In this document: in pieces, positions 29,200 through 38,956 of the stretch
Layout: each line of letters opens with the position of its first letter
Position numbering within the stretch: the first letter of the stretch is position 1
Assembly: GCF_029395475.1 (NCBI RefSeq)
Contig: NZ_CP113917.1
Coordinates: forward strand, 1,984,001-2,048,000
DNA length: 64,000 bases
Source of the DNA: Bifidobacterium sp. ESL0775
GTDB lineage: Bacteria > Actinomycetota > Actinomycetes > Actinomycetales > Bifidobacteriaceae
Reading direction: 5' to 3'
Translations under genes and position numbers: made by a program
The notes under the pieces: generated by a model
Seen by the model: only the letters and a program-made list of their open reading frames with translations
Database searches by the model: none
Told to the model about the DNA's origin: nothing

Positions 29200-29916
29200 T
29201 CACGCCTGAATCAGCGCGGAGTTCCAGCCTGAGGATTTGGAGGCAGAATTGCTGGCCGTGCCACCCCCGTTGGTTGCTCCCGAATCGTTTCCATTCGCGT
29301 TGCCACCGCGGCCTTGTGAACGGCCGGAACCGGATGCGCCGTTGCCGGAATCACCGGGACGGTTTCTACCATCCGAATGCTGCGAATCACCGTTGTTTGA
29401 CGGGTTGTCGCCATTCTGCGGGCCTGAGCCATCGGCCTGACCGGAACCGTTGGATGGACCGGAACCGTCCTGGCCCGGTTGACCGCCGCCTCGCGGGGAT
29501 TCACCCTGGCCTGTGCCTGGTTGGCCCGTTGCCCCGTGGCCTCCCCGGCCACCATGGCCTCCGGGCATCTGGTGTTGCGCCTGCTGGGGTTCTGGCGGCG
29601 TCACGGATTTCGCCGTGGCGACCCCGGTGATGGCTCCACCGACCAGCCCGCATGCCAAAGCGATGCCGATCACCGCGCCCCACATCTTGCCGGAATGACG
29701 CTTGGACGAGCCTGACTGCTGGCCATCGTCTCCGTTGACAGCGGACGCGTCGCCACCGGCCGGCGGATACTGTGTGTAAGTATCGCCCATCTCGAAGCGC
29801 GTGGTGGGTTGCTCGGCAAGCGGGCTATTGCCTGTCTGCCGGAACGCGGCGGTTTCTTCGGTGTCGGTACTACTGGCGTCGCGAGCGCCCATGGCATTGA
29901 TGTTGTTGTCGTTCAT
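29200..29916 (-). CDS. Single-pass membrane protein with Gly/Ser/Asn-rich outer region
   Basis: 238 residues. The cytoplasmic ~75 residues are acidic and polar (including RFEMGDTYTQYPPAGG). One membrane helix at ~77-100 (MWGAVIGIALACGLVGGAITG) leads to a ~135-residue low-complexity stretch dominated by Gly, Gln, Asn, Ser and Pro, with no LPXTG. It ends SSGWNSALIQA. The N-terminal layout resembles actinobacterial membrane-anchored HtrA-type proteases, but no protease domain follows, so it could be a truncated relative or a cell-wall spacer. AGGA lies upstream of the ATG. Confidence 0.6.
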   Translation of the reverse strand: MNDNNINAMGARDASSTDTEETAAFRQTGNSPLAEQPTTRFEMGDTYTQYPPAGGDASAVNGDDGQQSGSSKRHSGKMWGAVIGIALACGLVGGAITGVATAKSVTPPEPQQAQHQMPGGHGGRGGHGATGQPGTGQGESPRGGGQPGQDGSGPSNGSGQADGSGPQNGDNPSNNGDSQHSDGRNRPGDSGNGASGSGRSQGRGGNANGNDSGATNGGGTASNSASKSSGWNSALIQA

Positions 29917-30212
29917 ATTGATATTCCTGTTCTATTCGCCATTCAAAAGTCATTAAGACGGCATTCGTATGGCATGTCTGTATCAATCAGATGGCGGGGC
30001 GCCCGGCAACCCCCTAATTACGCCGGACGCATTGGCCATCGTCCAAGCAGGGACACGGCAATCACCAATACCACTTATGCGTTCCCTGCGTGGATATTCT
30101 TATGGAACAACATCATCATGGGCAGGCGCTGTAACAGCGCCTAAAGGACGCCACGACTTTCAACAAACATTCTTGTGCATTTGCTGAATGATTGCTGAAT
30201 TTCCATCAGGAC

Positions 30213-33200
30213 TCACTGATGACGGGGACGATAGCGATGACGGGCCATGAACATCAGCATCGCAGCTCCGGCTATGAGCACGGCGGTCACCAGCGCGGCC
30301 CCGACGATCGAGGCGCCGGTCGACGCCAATGGACGCTGGTTGTACCCATTCCAATCGTCGAGATTCGAGGCCACGGGCCGCATGACCCTCATGACATTGC
30401 CATCAATTTCGGCGCTCGGTTCACCCTCGCCTCGCGTGAATGTTTTCGTGTCCACGATCCCCTCCTCGTCGGGTGAGGTCTGCACTTCCTGCAAGATGGC
30501 GCCACCAGAGCCTTCCGACCCGGCAGACCCTCGCGGCCCGAGCGCCGCCTGAAAACCAGAGCCGCTTATGGCACCCATCAAAAGCGTGGAATCAAACGAG
30601 GGTATCGCAGACGCCAGCGCGGAGCCGCCAGCAGAGGCACCACCGCCGACAGACTCAACGCCGCGGGCAGAAGCACCACCGCGAGCATCCCGCTTGGCGA
30701 TGCCGGTGCCAGAATCCTCGCCCCATGGGTCGCGGTCCACCGCAGGCAATTCAGCCAGCGGCACGCCCGTGACTTTCGCGCGGTCCCTATGCTTCGAGGC
30801 GACGTCCTTCAATGTACCAACAACATCGACATGGTCCCCGGGCCGAAGCACTAACGTCGACCAATTCCTGGGATATTTAAGGCTTGTAATCGCGCCATCG
30901 CCGGAGATGGTGGTGTCCGTGATCTTGAGGTCCTTGGCCCGGAACACCGGGCCATGGCCACCTTCGTTATCACTGGTGTTGGTGACGGTGAAGACGATGT
31001 CGGTGTCACCCATCATCAGCAACGAATCACGGGGGTCGTCCCGGTCGCCGGTGGACCAGCCGCTGAGCTTGTCCCATTTCTCGATGTGCAGGCTCGGAAT
31101 CAGTTCCGGCGTGCGCGTCCATACGACGTTCGACTCGTTGACCTTGCCATTCATGGCCTCCGTGAACCGGTTCTCATGGCGCTCGGTGGCCTTGAGACGA
31201 CGGACTTGCAGGTAGGCGCACCATCCCTGTTCATGGGAGACATCGGCCGACGCCAGCTGCCGATAAGCCGGTGTCGCCTCGACGCCCATCGTCCCATCCG
31301 CGGCAGCTTCCAAGGTGAACATATCGCCGTCGAACGCCGAGCTGTCGAACCCGTTGCCCGCGATGCGGTGGCCTTTGGCGGCGAGCACGCGGCCGTCTGC
31401 GGCGTAGAGGTCGCGCGTGGCGTACACGGCCCACTGCCCCGTGTACTCGTCGTAAGCCGGGTCGAGCTTGTCGGCGATCTTCCAGACATCCACGGACGGA
31501 TAGGCGCGATTGGCCGGAAGAATCGAGCTGTCGAGCCGATAGAGGAACGCACTGTCTTTGTAGACGCTGGAGCCGTTGACGGACTCGCCGCCTACGCTCA
31601 CCACCACGTCCTTCACCGGATTGATGGGCTTGAGCGGGTTGGACACCTCGTTGGTCTCCTTGCGCACGTCGTTCTCGACCTGCATAGCCTTGTTCTTCAC
31701 GACGTAGCCATCAGTGACCTTGGTGACCGTGTAGGGCAAGGTGACGTGATAGTGCTGGCCGAGTAGGGTCTGGTCGATGGCGGGATCGGTAAGCGGATCG
31801 TAGGCGTCCGAGTCCGAATAAGCCTTCAAGTCCGTGGGTTGCGGGTCGCCGCGTACAGTCTGGCCAGTAGCCGGTATCAGGGTGTCGACGCGTTTGGCGA
31901 AAGCATAGAGCACGCCGTCGCTTATCTGGATGTTGAATCCCGCCGTGTGGTCATAGCCGTCATCGCCCGTGACGGTGACGCCGGTCGGGTCGACCGTGAG
32001 GTATTGCTCGTCGAAGTCGTCGACAATGCCGAGCTTCCAGACCTTGTAGGCCGGGTTCGCTTGCGTGGCGTCGAGGTCGATGACGTAATTGCCGGTGTCC
32101 CCCTTGAGCAGGGTCTTGCCGTCGATGGACACGCCCGGGTCGCCTTGGTGGGCGGACTGGTTGTCGTGCTTGACCGGGTTCAGGCTGGGTGGGATGTTGA
32201 ACACCACGTTCGACGGGGTCAGCGAGTCGTTCAAGGCCAGCACCCACTGGTTGCTGACCCGGTGTCCGGCGGGCATGCCCTTGAATGCGGTGCCTTCGAA
32301 GCGCAATTGGATGCGGGGCGTGCCGCCGGCCTGCCACTGGGCGATCAGCGCCGCGTCGGTGATGTCGACCGCCGCCTCGTGAGCCGTGTCGTCCCAACGG
32401 TTGGTGTACTTGGACTTGGCGATCATGCGGCCCGTGTTGAGGTCCATGAGCTCCAGGGTCTGCTTGTCAGGCTTCAAGTATCGGTCGTACTTGTCGGTGA
32501 GGGTGATGGTCTTCACCATATAGGCGAGGGAAGGCAGGTGGGGTTGGGTGTCCAGGTCGTACTCGACCTTCTGCCCGGGGTAGACGGCCTTGCCGTCGAC
32601 CGATTCTTGCCCGCCACCCTGCGACGCCTCGCTGACGACGTCCTTTTTCACCGGCGGCACGTAGCCGCACACCTTGGGCAGGTTGGTGTCCTTGCCCTGC
32701 CGATTGACCTTCACGGACCCGGCGTTCAAGAGATCGGTGCCATCCGGATTGGTGCAGAAAGCAAGCTCGTCGCCGGGTTCCTTGTGGAAGTCCTCGCGGA
32801 CCTTCTTGGCGCCACCGCCATTAGCGTAATTGGCGGTGAAAGGCACCAGCAACGTGAATTGCAATGGCCCATGGTGCGACGATTCCGAGACGAGATAGCC
32901 AGCCTTGGCCGTAGCGGTGATGGCGGTGCCCGATTGCGTGATATCGAATTTGTCGGTCACGTCAACGCCGGAGCCATTGATGCCAGCCACAAAGGATTGA
33001 TCGCTGCGCGTCGCATCGGCCGCGTAGACGCGCACCTTGGAGAGCACCTGCGGGTCGACAAGGTAGTCGGCCTTGCCGTAATCATCGGTGAGGGTGAGAC
33101 GGCTCAACTTCTGGGCGAGATTCGACGGATCCGCCACCGGCAGGTTCACCACGGCGGCCAGCTGGTCTCCGTCGAGGAAGGTCAGGTTGTCGGCGCCCGT

Positions 33201-35216
33201 CGCGTTGGATTTCGATGGGTCGATCACCGTCTGCCAATGGCCTGCGGAGTCGAGTTTCACCCAGCTCTTGTCGGGGTTCGGGCTCCAGATGAGCACAGGC
33301 GGCTCGTTGGTCGGGTTCGTGTGCCCGTTCCACGATTCGCTGCCCCGGTTGGTGACCGTGATGGTGGTGTGCGCGTCCACATCCATGCGCACCGTGCCGT
33401 TCAATATCAGCTTGACCTTGCGGTCGCGCAGCTGCTTCCTCGAGCCGGTGAGGATCACGGGCTTGGCCGTCGCGGTGGTCACGGTGCCGGTGTTGGCGAC
33501 GGTGAAGCTGGAGGTCATATCGTGGTCATCGACCAGCACGCGGGCTTTTGAGACGTCGGAGAAATCAACATAGCCGGAAGCCGGGGTCCAATCATCGGTG
33601 ATCGAATAGCTGTCAAGATCCTGGATGGTGTCCATCGGCAGTACACCGTTGACCACCGAGGAAATGTCGTCTCCGGTCACGAACGTCTTGTTGTCACTGC
33701 CCTTGTCATTGGTCCTGCCGGGGTCGTCCATTGCGGCGGCTTCGTCCTGGCTTTTAGCCCAGGCCTTGTTCGGGGCGGGCTCACGGGTCGGGAACTCCAA
33801 GTGAACCGTGTCTTGCGCGGGCATGGTGTTCCAGATGACGCTCGCCTGGTCGCCGGCCCTATCGGTCTTGGGATGGTCCATCACCACATCGAAGCTGAAC
33901 TGATAAAGGTGGTCGAGCGGCATCTCGCCCTTCGACGCCACACGGTTGGCCGCAACGGTGTCGGTCGCCCTGTTCCAGGCCATCGTGAACTCCGCGGACA
34001 CATCCGTGCTCGCGGTGACGTCCTTGACTTTCATGCGCCGGATATCGTAACGCTGGCCATGCGGGTCGATGACGTCCTTGAAATGCAACTCATAGCCGCC
34101 ACGTCCCGTCTGCGACTCGATTGTGGTGGTGTTGGCCATGTCGTGGACGCTTGTGCCCTGGCCGATCGCCTTGCCCGGGGCCGGAGGCGCCACACTCGCC
34201 ACGCCCCACTGTTCGGAAGCCTCACGGTCCGGTGTGTCCACACCATTTCTCATGTGTCCCTGCTGCGCCACCTGCACGTCGAACCAATACCGTCCCTCCT
34301 GCCAATGGGTCATGCCCAAATCGGACGGGGAGAACCTCGGACTCCAAGCATCGCCCTGGTTGGCGACCGTCACGCCCTTCGTCGCGCTACGCGAGGACAC
34401 GTACCCGTCGGGCTGACCGTCATAACGCAACACCACATTCGCGTTCACGTTCTCCGCGATCGGTGAGCCATTGCGGCTCGTGTGGATCACATCGCTGATT
34501 GCGTCCGTCGCACCAACTTTCAGGCCTGCGGGAGCTTGCTGGTTCGTGGACACACTCAAGTCATAATAGCGAGGCGGCTGCTGGTTGTTGACCGCCAGGC
34601 ACACCACTTGTACGCCACCCGGAGTGGCCGCCGCCTGCGCGTTGATGCCAGCTTCGAACATCGACTTGGCACGCATGAGCCAGCCGGCATCCCAGCCAAT
34701 CAGGCTGCCCGCCGGATTTGCCGCGTTCCAATCATTGTGGAAGCGGTTCATGAAATCCGCACCGCCTGTACCCCAAAAATCGATGGTGTTGTACGAAGAC
34801 GCCGACACAGTCATCATCACTCCAACCACGCGGGCCTGCGATGCGGGACCATCGGTGGGATCGGCTATCGCATTATTGATTGCGCCACGGCAAGCGTTAC
34901 GCATCCTCGTCGTCATACTTGGCCCCATCGGCGTGCCAGGATTCGAAATCGCAAAGTTACTACTGATATGGCTTATCGCAAAATCAATCGAATCCTCACC
35001 CCAACCTTGTGAAGGAGCACTTATGTAATTACTGTTGTCCCAAAGCCAGAGAGCATCACTATTGGGCCCAACGCTGCCGCCTCCACCGACGCCTCCACCA
35101 CTGATACCCATGCCAGCGTTCGCCACACCAGGAACCAGCATCGACAAAGCAACCAGTACGGCCACTCCGCCAGATGCCAAACGCCCAATTCCGCGCTTCA
35201 ACCAATTACGTCTCAT
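30213..35216 (-). CDS. Large LASTG-anchored isopeptide-type adhesin
   Basis: 1667 residues from MRRNWLKRGIG at 35216 (GGAGAAGGAA upstream). Signal peptide MRRNWLKRG...VALSMLVPGVANA. The N-terminal ~250 residues are unique (GMGISGGGVGGGG, then an alpha/beta domain with two Cys). A train of repeated modules follows, with the pattern V-D/N-G-x-x-V/L-x-x-x-x-x-x-Y-x-(I/L)D and ending near SNVVxxxPP or NEVSNPLKP. This is typical of the C-terminal isopeptide-forming domains of Antigen I/II and SspB-like adhesins. A Gly/Ser/Ala-rich spacer, the sorting signal LASTG at 1630-1634, a membrane helix and RHRYRPRHQ end the protein. The LAXTG form suggests a class E sortase. A role in adhesion is inferred. 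Confidence 0.85.
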   Translation of the reverse strand: MRRNWLKRGIGRLASGGVAVLVALSMLVPGVANAGMGISGGGVGGGGSVGPNSDALWLWDNSNYISAPSQGWGEDSIDFAISHISSNFAISNPGTPMGPSMTTRMRNACRGAINNAIADPTDGPASQARVVGVMMTVSASSYNTIDFWGTGGADFMNRFHNDWNAANPAGSLIGWDAGWLMRAKSMFEAGINAQAAATPGGVQVVCLAVNNQQPPRYYDLSVSTNQQAPAGLKVGATDAISDVIHTSRNGSPIAENVNANVVLRYDGQPDGYVSSRSATKGVTVANQGDAWSPRFSPSDLGMTHWQEGRYWFDVQVAQQGHMRNGVDTPDREASEQWGVASVAPPAPGKAIGQGTSVHDMANTTTIESQTGRGGYELHFKDVIDPHGQRYDIRRMKVKDVTASTDVSAEFTMAWNRATDTVAANRVASKGEMPLDHLYQFSFDVVMDHPKTDRAGDQASVIWNTMPAQDTVHLEFPTREPAPNKAWAKSQDEAAAMDDPGRTNDKGSDNKTFVTGDDISSVVNGVLPMDTIQDLDSYSITDDWTPASGYVDFSDVSKARVLVDDHDMTSSFTVANTGTVTTATAKPVILTGSRKQLRDRKVKLILNGTVRMDVDAHTTITVTNRGSESWNGHTNPTNEPPVLIWSPNPDKSWVKLDSAGHWQTVIDPSKSNATGADNLTFLDGDQLAAVVNLPVADPSNLAQKLSRLTLTDDYGKADYLVDPQVLSKVRVYAADATRSDQSFVAGINGSGVDVTDKFDITQSGTAITATAKAGYLVSESSHHGPLQFTLLVPFTANYANGGGAKKVREDFHKEPGDELAFCTNPDGTDLLNAGSVKVNRQGKDTNLPKVCGYVPPVKKDVVSEASQGGGQESVDGKAVYPGQKVEYDLDTQPHLPSLAYMVKTITLTDKYDRYLKPDKQTLELMDLNTGRMIAKSKYTNRWDDTAHEAAVDITDAALIAQWQAGGTPRIQLRFEGTAFKGMPAGHRVSNQWVLALNDSLTPSNVVFNIPPSLNPVKHDNQSAHQGDPGVSIDGKTLLKGDTGNYVIDLDATQANPAYKVWKLGIVDDFDEQYLTVDPTGVTVTGDDGYDHTAGFNIQISDGVLYAFAKRVDTLIPATGQTVRGDPQPTDLKAYSDSDAYDPLTDPAIDQTLLGQHYHVTLPYTVTKVTDGYVVKNKAMQVENDVRKETNEVSNPLKPINPVKDVVVSVGGESVNGSSVYKDSAFLYRLDSSILPANRAYPSVDVWKIADKLDPAYDEYTGQWAVYATRDLYAADGRVLAAKGHRIAGNGFDSSAFDGDMFTLEAAADGTMGVEATPAYRQLASADVSHEQGWCAYLQVRRLKATERHENRFTEAMNGKVNESNVVWTRTPELIPSLHIEKWDKLSGWSTGDRDDPRDSLLMMGDTDIVFTVTNTSDNEGGHGPVFRAKDLKITDTTISGDGAITSLKYPRNWSTLVLRPGDHVDVVGTLKDVASKHRDRAKVTGVPLAELPAVDRDPWGEDSGTGIAKRDARGGASARGVESVGGGASAGGSALASAIPSFDSTLLMGAISGSGFQAALGPRGSAGSEGSGGAILQEVQTSPDEEGIVDTKTFTRGEGEPSAEIDGNVMRVMRPVASNLDDWNGYNQRPLASTGASIVGAALVTAVLIAGAAMLMFMARHRYRPRHQ

Positions 35217-35248
35217 TTCCTTCTCCTCCATTCGGTAGGATGAAGGAA

Positions 35249-35274
35249 GAGCACCCGTAAGGGTTCTCTTCCAA
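35249..35274. promoter_or_regulatory. Hairpin in the leader of the large adhesin gene
   Basis: GAAGAGcACCC, loop GTAA, GGGTtCTCTTC: an 11-bp stem with one mismatch, 33 bases before the adhesin start and ~70 past the stop of the upstream gene. There is no T-run, so it is more likely an mRNA-stability or processing structure than a terminator. Confidence 0.4.
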
Positions 35275-35341
35275 CTATTGGAGCCGTCTCCCCCGCCAAT
35301 CCGCCAAGATTCACAGCGGGGGATACGACAAAAACTCAAAA

Positions 35342-36424
35342 TCAATTATTCGGTGAGTAACAATCTCCCGGTCCAAAACAAATACCATGGGATGGGCCTT
35401 GCGGCCCATGGTCTTCGCCGCTACTTCCTGCAAACCCATGTATCTGTTTGCCTGACGAAGATGGAGCAGCCGGGGCCGAAGCACCACGCGATGAACGCGA
35501 GGAATCCGAACGGGAAGTCCTGCCTTTCGCAGCCTGCGCATTGGCTTGCTGCTGCGCAGCTTCAGCTGCCGCCTGCGCGTCCGCGGCGGCTTTCGCCTGA
35601 ATACTTGCGTTGACACCATTCATCGCGTCATCCAACGCCTTTGACATCTGCTGCAAAACCGCAAGTTTCGACTTTTGGTCACCAAGCAATCCATTCGCCG
35701 CCTCGACCTGCTGCGAAAGCGCCGATCTCGTGGCCTCATCGGCCACATTTCCCGCCGAGGAGTCCAGCAGCTGCTTCGCCTGCCCGGTCTTGGCAGCCAA
35801 CCCGTCCCGCGTATCCTTCAACGTCTTCGCGTCCCGACTCGCCAACACTCTTTTCGCCAGCACCCTGACGCCGGTTCTCGTCGATTTCAATGAATCAAGC
35901 TGAGCGGAAGCCTTCCTCCGCTGGCCTTCGGCTGCCGCACGGGAAGTGGCATCACAAGACGGCATGGCTGCATGTTGGAAACGCGTCAACGCTTTCTCTC
36001 CTTTCCGCAGTTTCTGCCAGACGAGCGTGTCGGCGACATCCTTCTTCTCGATTTTCAACGCCTCGATTGTGTTTTTGTCTAAATCCTTCCCGGCAAGCTC
36101 TTTCATCGCTTCCGCACTTTGTCGGCAATCCGACAACGCCTCTTCTTTGGCATGGCCGTTCCACGCCACCCCGCCGGCGACGCCTATGGCAACAAGGACC
36201 GCAACGACGATAACGACGATCCATAGGACTTTGCGCCGCCTGAACGGATGTTTCTTAGCACTCGTATCCGCAATATCCTCAGTGGATTGGTTGTCACTGT
36301 CGGGTTCCGATACTTCCCATTCCGGCCCACCATCATCGACAACGGGAGGAGGGACGTCTTTCTCCCCGCGATTCTGAGCGGTTTGTTCCAATTCATCATC
36401 CTGCTCTTGCTGATCCATCTTCAT
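35342..36424 (-). CDS. Membrane-anchored coiled-coil protein
   Basis: 360 residues from MKMDQQEQDDEL at 36424, with AAGGA upstream. An acidic cytoplasmic head of ~65 residues is followed by a basic patch (KKHPFRRRK) and one membrane helix (VLWIVVIVVAVLVAIGVAGG). The ~200-residue extracellular part is mainly helical and rich in Ala, Lys, Gln and Asp (RTGVRVLAKRVLASRDAKTL and similar), probably coiled coil. It ends in a Ser/Gly/Ala-rich tail with two cysteines, CFGPGDC. No known enzyme motif. It is directly upstream of the large adhesin on the same strand, ~125 bp apart, and may be cotranscribed with it. Confidence 0.7.
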   Translation of the reverse strand: MKMDQQEQDDELEQTAQNRGEKDVPPPVVDDGGPEWEVSEPDSDNQSTEDIADTSAKKHPFRRRKVLWIVVIVVAVLVAIGVAGGVAWNGHAKEEALSDCRQSAEAMKELAGKDLDKNTIEALKIEKKDVADTLVWQKLRKGEKALTRFQHAAMPSCDATSRAAAEGQRRKASAQLDSLKSTRTGVRVLAKRVLASRDAKTLKDTRDGLAAKTGQAKQLLDSSAGNVADEATRSALSQQVEAANGLLGDQKSKLAVLQQMSKALDDAMNGVNASIQAKAAADAQAAAEAAQQQANAQAAKGRTSRSDSSRSSRGASAPAAPSSSGKQIHGFAGSSGEDHGPQGPSHGICFGPGDCYSPNN

Positions 36425-36529
36425 CTCATTTCCTTGTTCGCGAACTGATAGCATCCATCGTTGCATAATCTCGCAAATTTCCGAGCTGATTTCAGGTACT
36501 GTGGTCGAACGCTCGGGGTCTCGGCGTGT

Positions 36530-36558
36530 TGTGGATAACTCGATTTTCACTATCCACA
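36530..36558. promoter_or_regulatory. Inverted pair of DnaA-box-like sites
   Basis: TGTGGATAA (36530-36538) is the reverse complement of the consensus DnaA box TTATCCACA. CTATCCACA follows at 36550-36558 in the other orientation, so TGTGGATA and TATCCACA form an 8-bp inverted repeat. A third similar site, TTATACACA, is at 36633-36641. Confidence 0.45.
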
Positions 36559-36606
36559 TTTCGCCGTTTTCAGGTCATCTTTGCCCGATTCGTCCACATG
36601 GTTGTC

Positions 36607-36634
36607 AACTATATTGTAATACAATTAAATAGTT
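36607..36634. promoter_or_regulatory. Nested palindrome upstream of glgE
   Basis: ATTGTA-A-TACAAT (36613-36625) lies within outer AACTA and TAGTT arms. It is AT-rich and sits in the divergent promoter region between the coiled-coil gene and glgE, a plausible repressor operator. The controlling protein is unknown. Confidence 0.4.
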
Positions 36635-36743
36635 ATACACAAATTTTATCATTCCGTCCAAAAATGCCGAAAGCCATCAAGCCTGCCTTTACAATGAACA
36701 ATACGGAACGATTCAACATATCGAAAACACAAGGCGGGAACAG

Positions 36744-38900
36744 ATGGCAGCCAACACAACCAACCACGAATTCAACGAGCCGGCCACACCCAGCCTCCCT
36801 GTCGCCGCGCCCCACCAATTCGGGCGCATCGTCATCATGTCGGTCACGCCGTGCGAGGAACGGGGCATATTCCCGGCTCGCGTCGAACTTGGCGAGATGT
36901 TTACCGTCACCGCGCAGATTTTCATCGAAGGACGCAGTCATACAGGCGCCACCGCAATTCTGCGAAATCCACACGGCGATATCAAACAACGCGTCGCGAT
37001 GACTTGCATCAATCCCGGTCTGGACCTTTGGAAAGCCGACCTTATCGCCGGTCAGCCCAGCGATATCAAGCCATGGGACAAAGGCTTCGACGAAATCCAA
37101 CGACAGCTTGGCGAGTGGACGGTAACACTTGAGGGTTGGGAAGACACGTACGCTTCCTGGCTGGCCGATGCCAGAATCAAAGTCGATGTCAACGATGACG
37201 CTGAAAACGCTTTGGTTTCAGGTTCCCAGTTACTTGCCCGTTGGGCCGAGGACAAGGATGCCAAACTCGACGACACCCAGCAAGGCATCTTGCGAAAAGC
37301 ATCCCAACAGCTTGCGGACGTCTCCTTGGATATCAAGCAGCGTCCCGCCGCCGCCGACAATCCGGCCATCGCGGAGCTGCATCGCTCGAACCCGTTGCGG
37401 GACGGCCTCACCGCGAGCGCCCCGCAACGTTTCAAGGTCGAGCGCCCAGAATCGAGCTTCACCGCTTGGTACCAATTCTTCCCACGCTCCGAAGGCGCCA
37501 CCCGCGACCCACAAACCGGCGAAATTATACAGGGAACACTCAAAACCGCTTTATCGGGACTCGACCGGGCGAAGGCCGAAGGGTTCGACGTGGTCTATCT
37601 GCCGCCGATCTTCCCCATCGGTGTCACCAACCGCAAAGGCCGCAACAACGCCCTGGTCGCGGGGCCAAACGACCCCGGCTCCCCCTTTGGCATCGGCTCG
37701 TCGCTTGGCGGGCACGATACGGTCGATCCATTGCTCGGCACGATGGATGACTTCAAGGCGTTCTGCGCCTACGCGCACAGGCTCGGCTTGGAAATCGCGC
37801 TGGACTTCGCATTGCAATGCTCACCCGACCACCCGTGGGTTCGTGAGCACCCGAATTGGTTCCGCCACAAGCCTGACGGCACCATCGCGTTCGCGGAAAA
37901 CCCGCCGAAGAAATACCAAGACATCTACCCCATCGATTTCAACATCGACATGCCCGGCATCGAGCGCGAGACCGAGCGCATTATGGACTTGTGGATTGAG
38001 GCGGGCATCACAATTTTCCGCATCGACAATCCGCACACCAAGCCCGTCCGCTTCTGGCAGGATGTCATCGAGGCAGTGCAACGCAAACATCCCGAAATCC
38101 TCTTCCTTGCGGAGGCTTTCACCCGCCCGGCCATCATGCGGGCGCTGAGCCTTGCGGGTTTCACCCAATCCCACAGCTATTTCCCCTGGCGCAACACCAA
38201 GGACGAGGTGGCCGAATACCTGCAGACCACCAACAGCGACGAGGCCTACTACCAGCACAACACGTTCTGGCCCACCACGCCCGACATCCTCACCGATTAC
38301 CTGCGCGACAACGGGCCGGAAGGACATAAAGTACGCGCGGTGCTGGCAGCCATGGGCTCACCTTCATGGGGCATCTACAACGGCTATGAGCTGGTGGAGA
38401 ACCGGCAGCAGGAAGGCCACGAGGAACAGGCCGACAACGAGAAGTACGAGATCAAGGTGCGCGATTGGAGCGAGGCCGACAAATACGGCATCGCCACGCT
38501 CTTGACCGATCTCAACCGCATCCGCCGCACCCACCCCGCCTGCCGCAGCTATCATGACCTGGCCATGTTGTGGACGAGCAATCCCAACGTCGTCGCCTTC
38601 GCCCGCCATATTCCGCCAATGTCGACCGGTTCGGCCGATGGCCAATGTGCTGATGGAGGCGCCGCCAATGACGCAACGGACCCAGCCCTCGGCGACACCC
38701 TCATCGTCGTGGTGAACCTCGACTGCAAGACCGCCCACACCTCGGAAGTCAACTTCGATCCGGCGTTGCTCGGCCTCCCACGAGACCACACCTTCGATGT
38801 ATACGACGAACTCGGTGGCGGCACCTTCACCTGGTCGAGCAACAACAAAGTCACCCTCGACCCTGCCGAGCGCCCCGCCTATATTTTCGCCATCGCCTAA
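36744..38900 (+). CDS. glgE: Alpha-1,4-glucan:maltose-1-phosphate maltosyltransferase
   Basis: 718 residues, GH13 subfamily 3. The N-terminal beta domain (RIVIMSVTPCEERGIFPARV) is followed by a helical insert, then the catalytic barrel. Visible signatures are WYQFFPRSEGATRD, VVYLPPIFPIGVTNRKGRNN, GGHDTVDPLLGT, the nucleophile Asp in FRIDNPHTKPV and the acid/base Glu in LFLAEAFTRP. It extends alpha-glucan using maltose-1-phosphate. No other gene of the pathway (treS, pep2/mak, glgB) is in the window. The start has AGGCGGGAACAG upstream. Confidence 0.95.
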   Translation: MAANTTNHEFNEPATPSLPVAAPHQFGRIVIMSVTPCEERGIFPARVELGEMFTVTAQIFIEGRSHTGATAILRNPHGDIKQRVAMTCINPGLDLWKADLIAGQPSDIKPWDKGFDEIQRQLGEWTVTLEGWEDTYASWLADARIKVDVNDDAENALVSGSQLLARWAEDKDAKLDDTQQGILRKASQQLADVSLDIKQRPAAADNPAIAELHRSNPLRDGLTASAPQRFKVERPESSFTAWYQFFPRSEGATRDPQTGEIIQGTLKTALSGLDRAKAEGFDVVYLPPIFPIGVTNRKGRNNALVAGPNDPGSPFGIGSSLGGHDTVDPLLGTMDDFKAFCAYAHRLGLEIALDFALQCSPDHPWVREHPNWFRHKPDGTIAFAENPPKKYQDIYPIDFNIDMPGIERETERIMDLWIEAGITIFRIDNPHTKPVRFWQDVIEAVQRKHPEILFLAEAFTRPAIMRALSLAGFTQSHSYFPWRNTKDEVAEYLQTTNSDEAYYQHNTFWPTTPDILTDYLRDNGPEGHKVRAVLAAMGSPSWGIYNGYELVENRQQEGHEEQADNEKYEIKVRDWSEADKYGIATLLTDLNRIRRTHPACRSYHDLAMLWTSNPNVVAFARHIPPMSTGSADGQCADGGAANDATDPALGDTLIVVVNLDCKTAHTSEVNFDPALLGLPRDHTFDVYDELGGGTFTWSSNNKVTLDPAERPAYIFAIA

Positions 38901-38956
38901 CAGACGATTGCATTACATAAAAAATACCGGCTTTCAACAGGGCACCCAAAAACAAT

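Noticed and set aside
31839..33551. 570-residue rightward frame opposite the large adhesin
   Set aside because: Antisense shadow of a well-supported 5-kb gene with a signal peptide, repeats and sorting signal.
36530..36641. Chromosomal origin of replication
   Set aside because: Three or four weak DnaA-box-like words without dnaA, dnaN or rpmH nearby are not enough; kept only as a regulatory observation.
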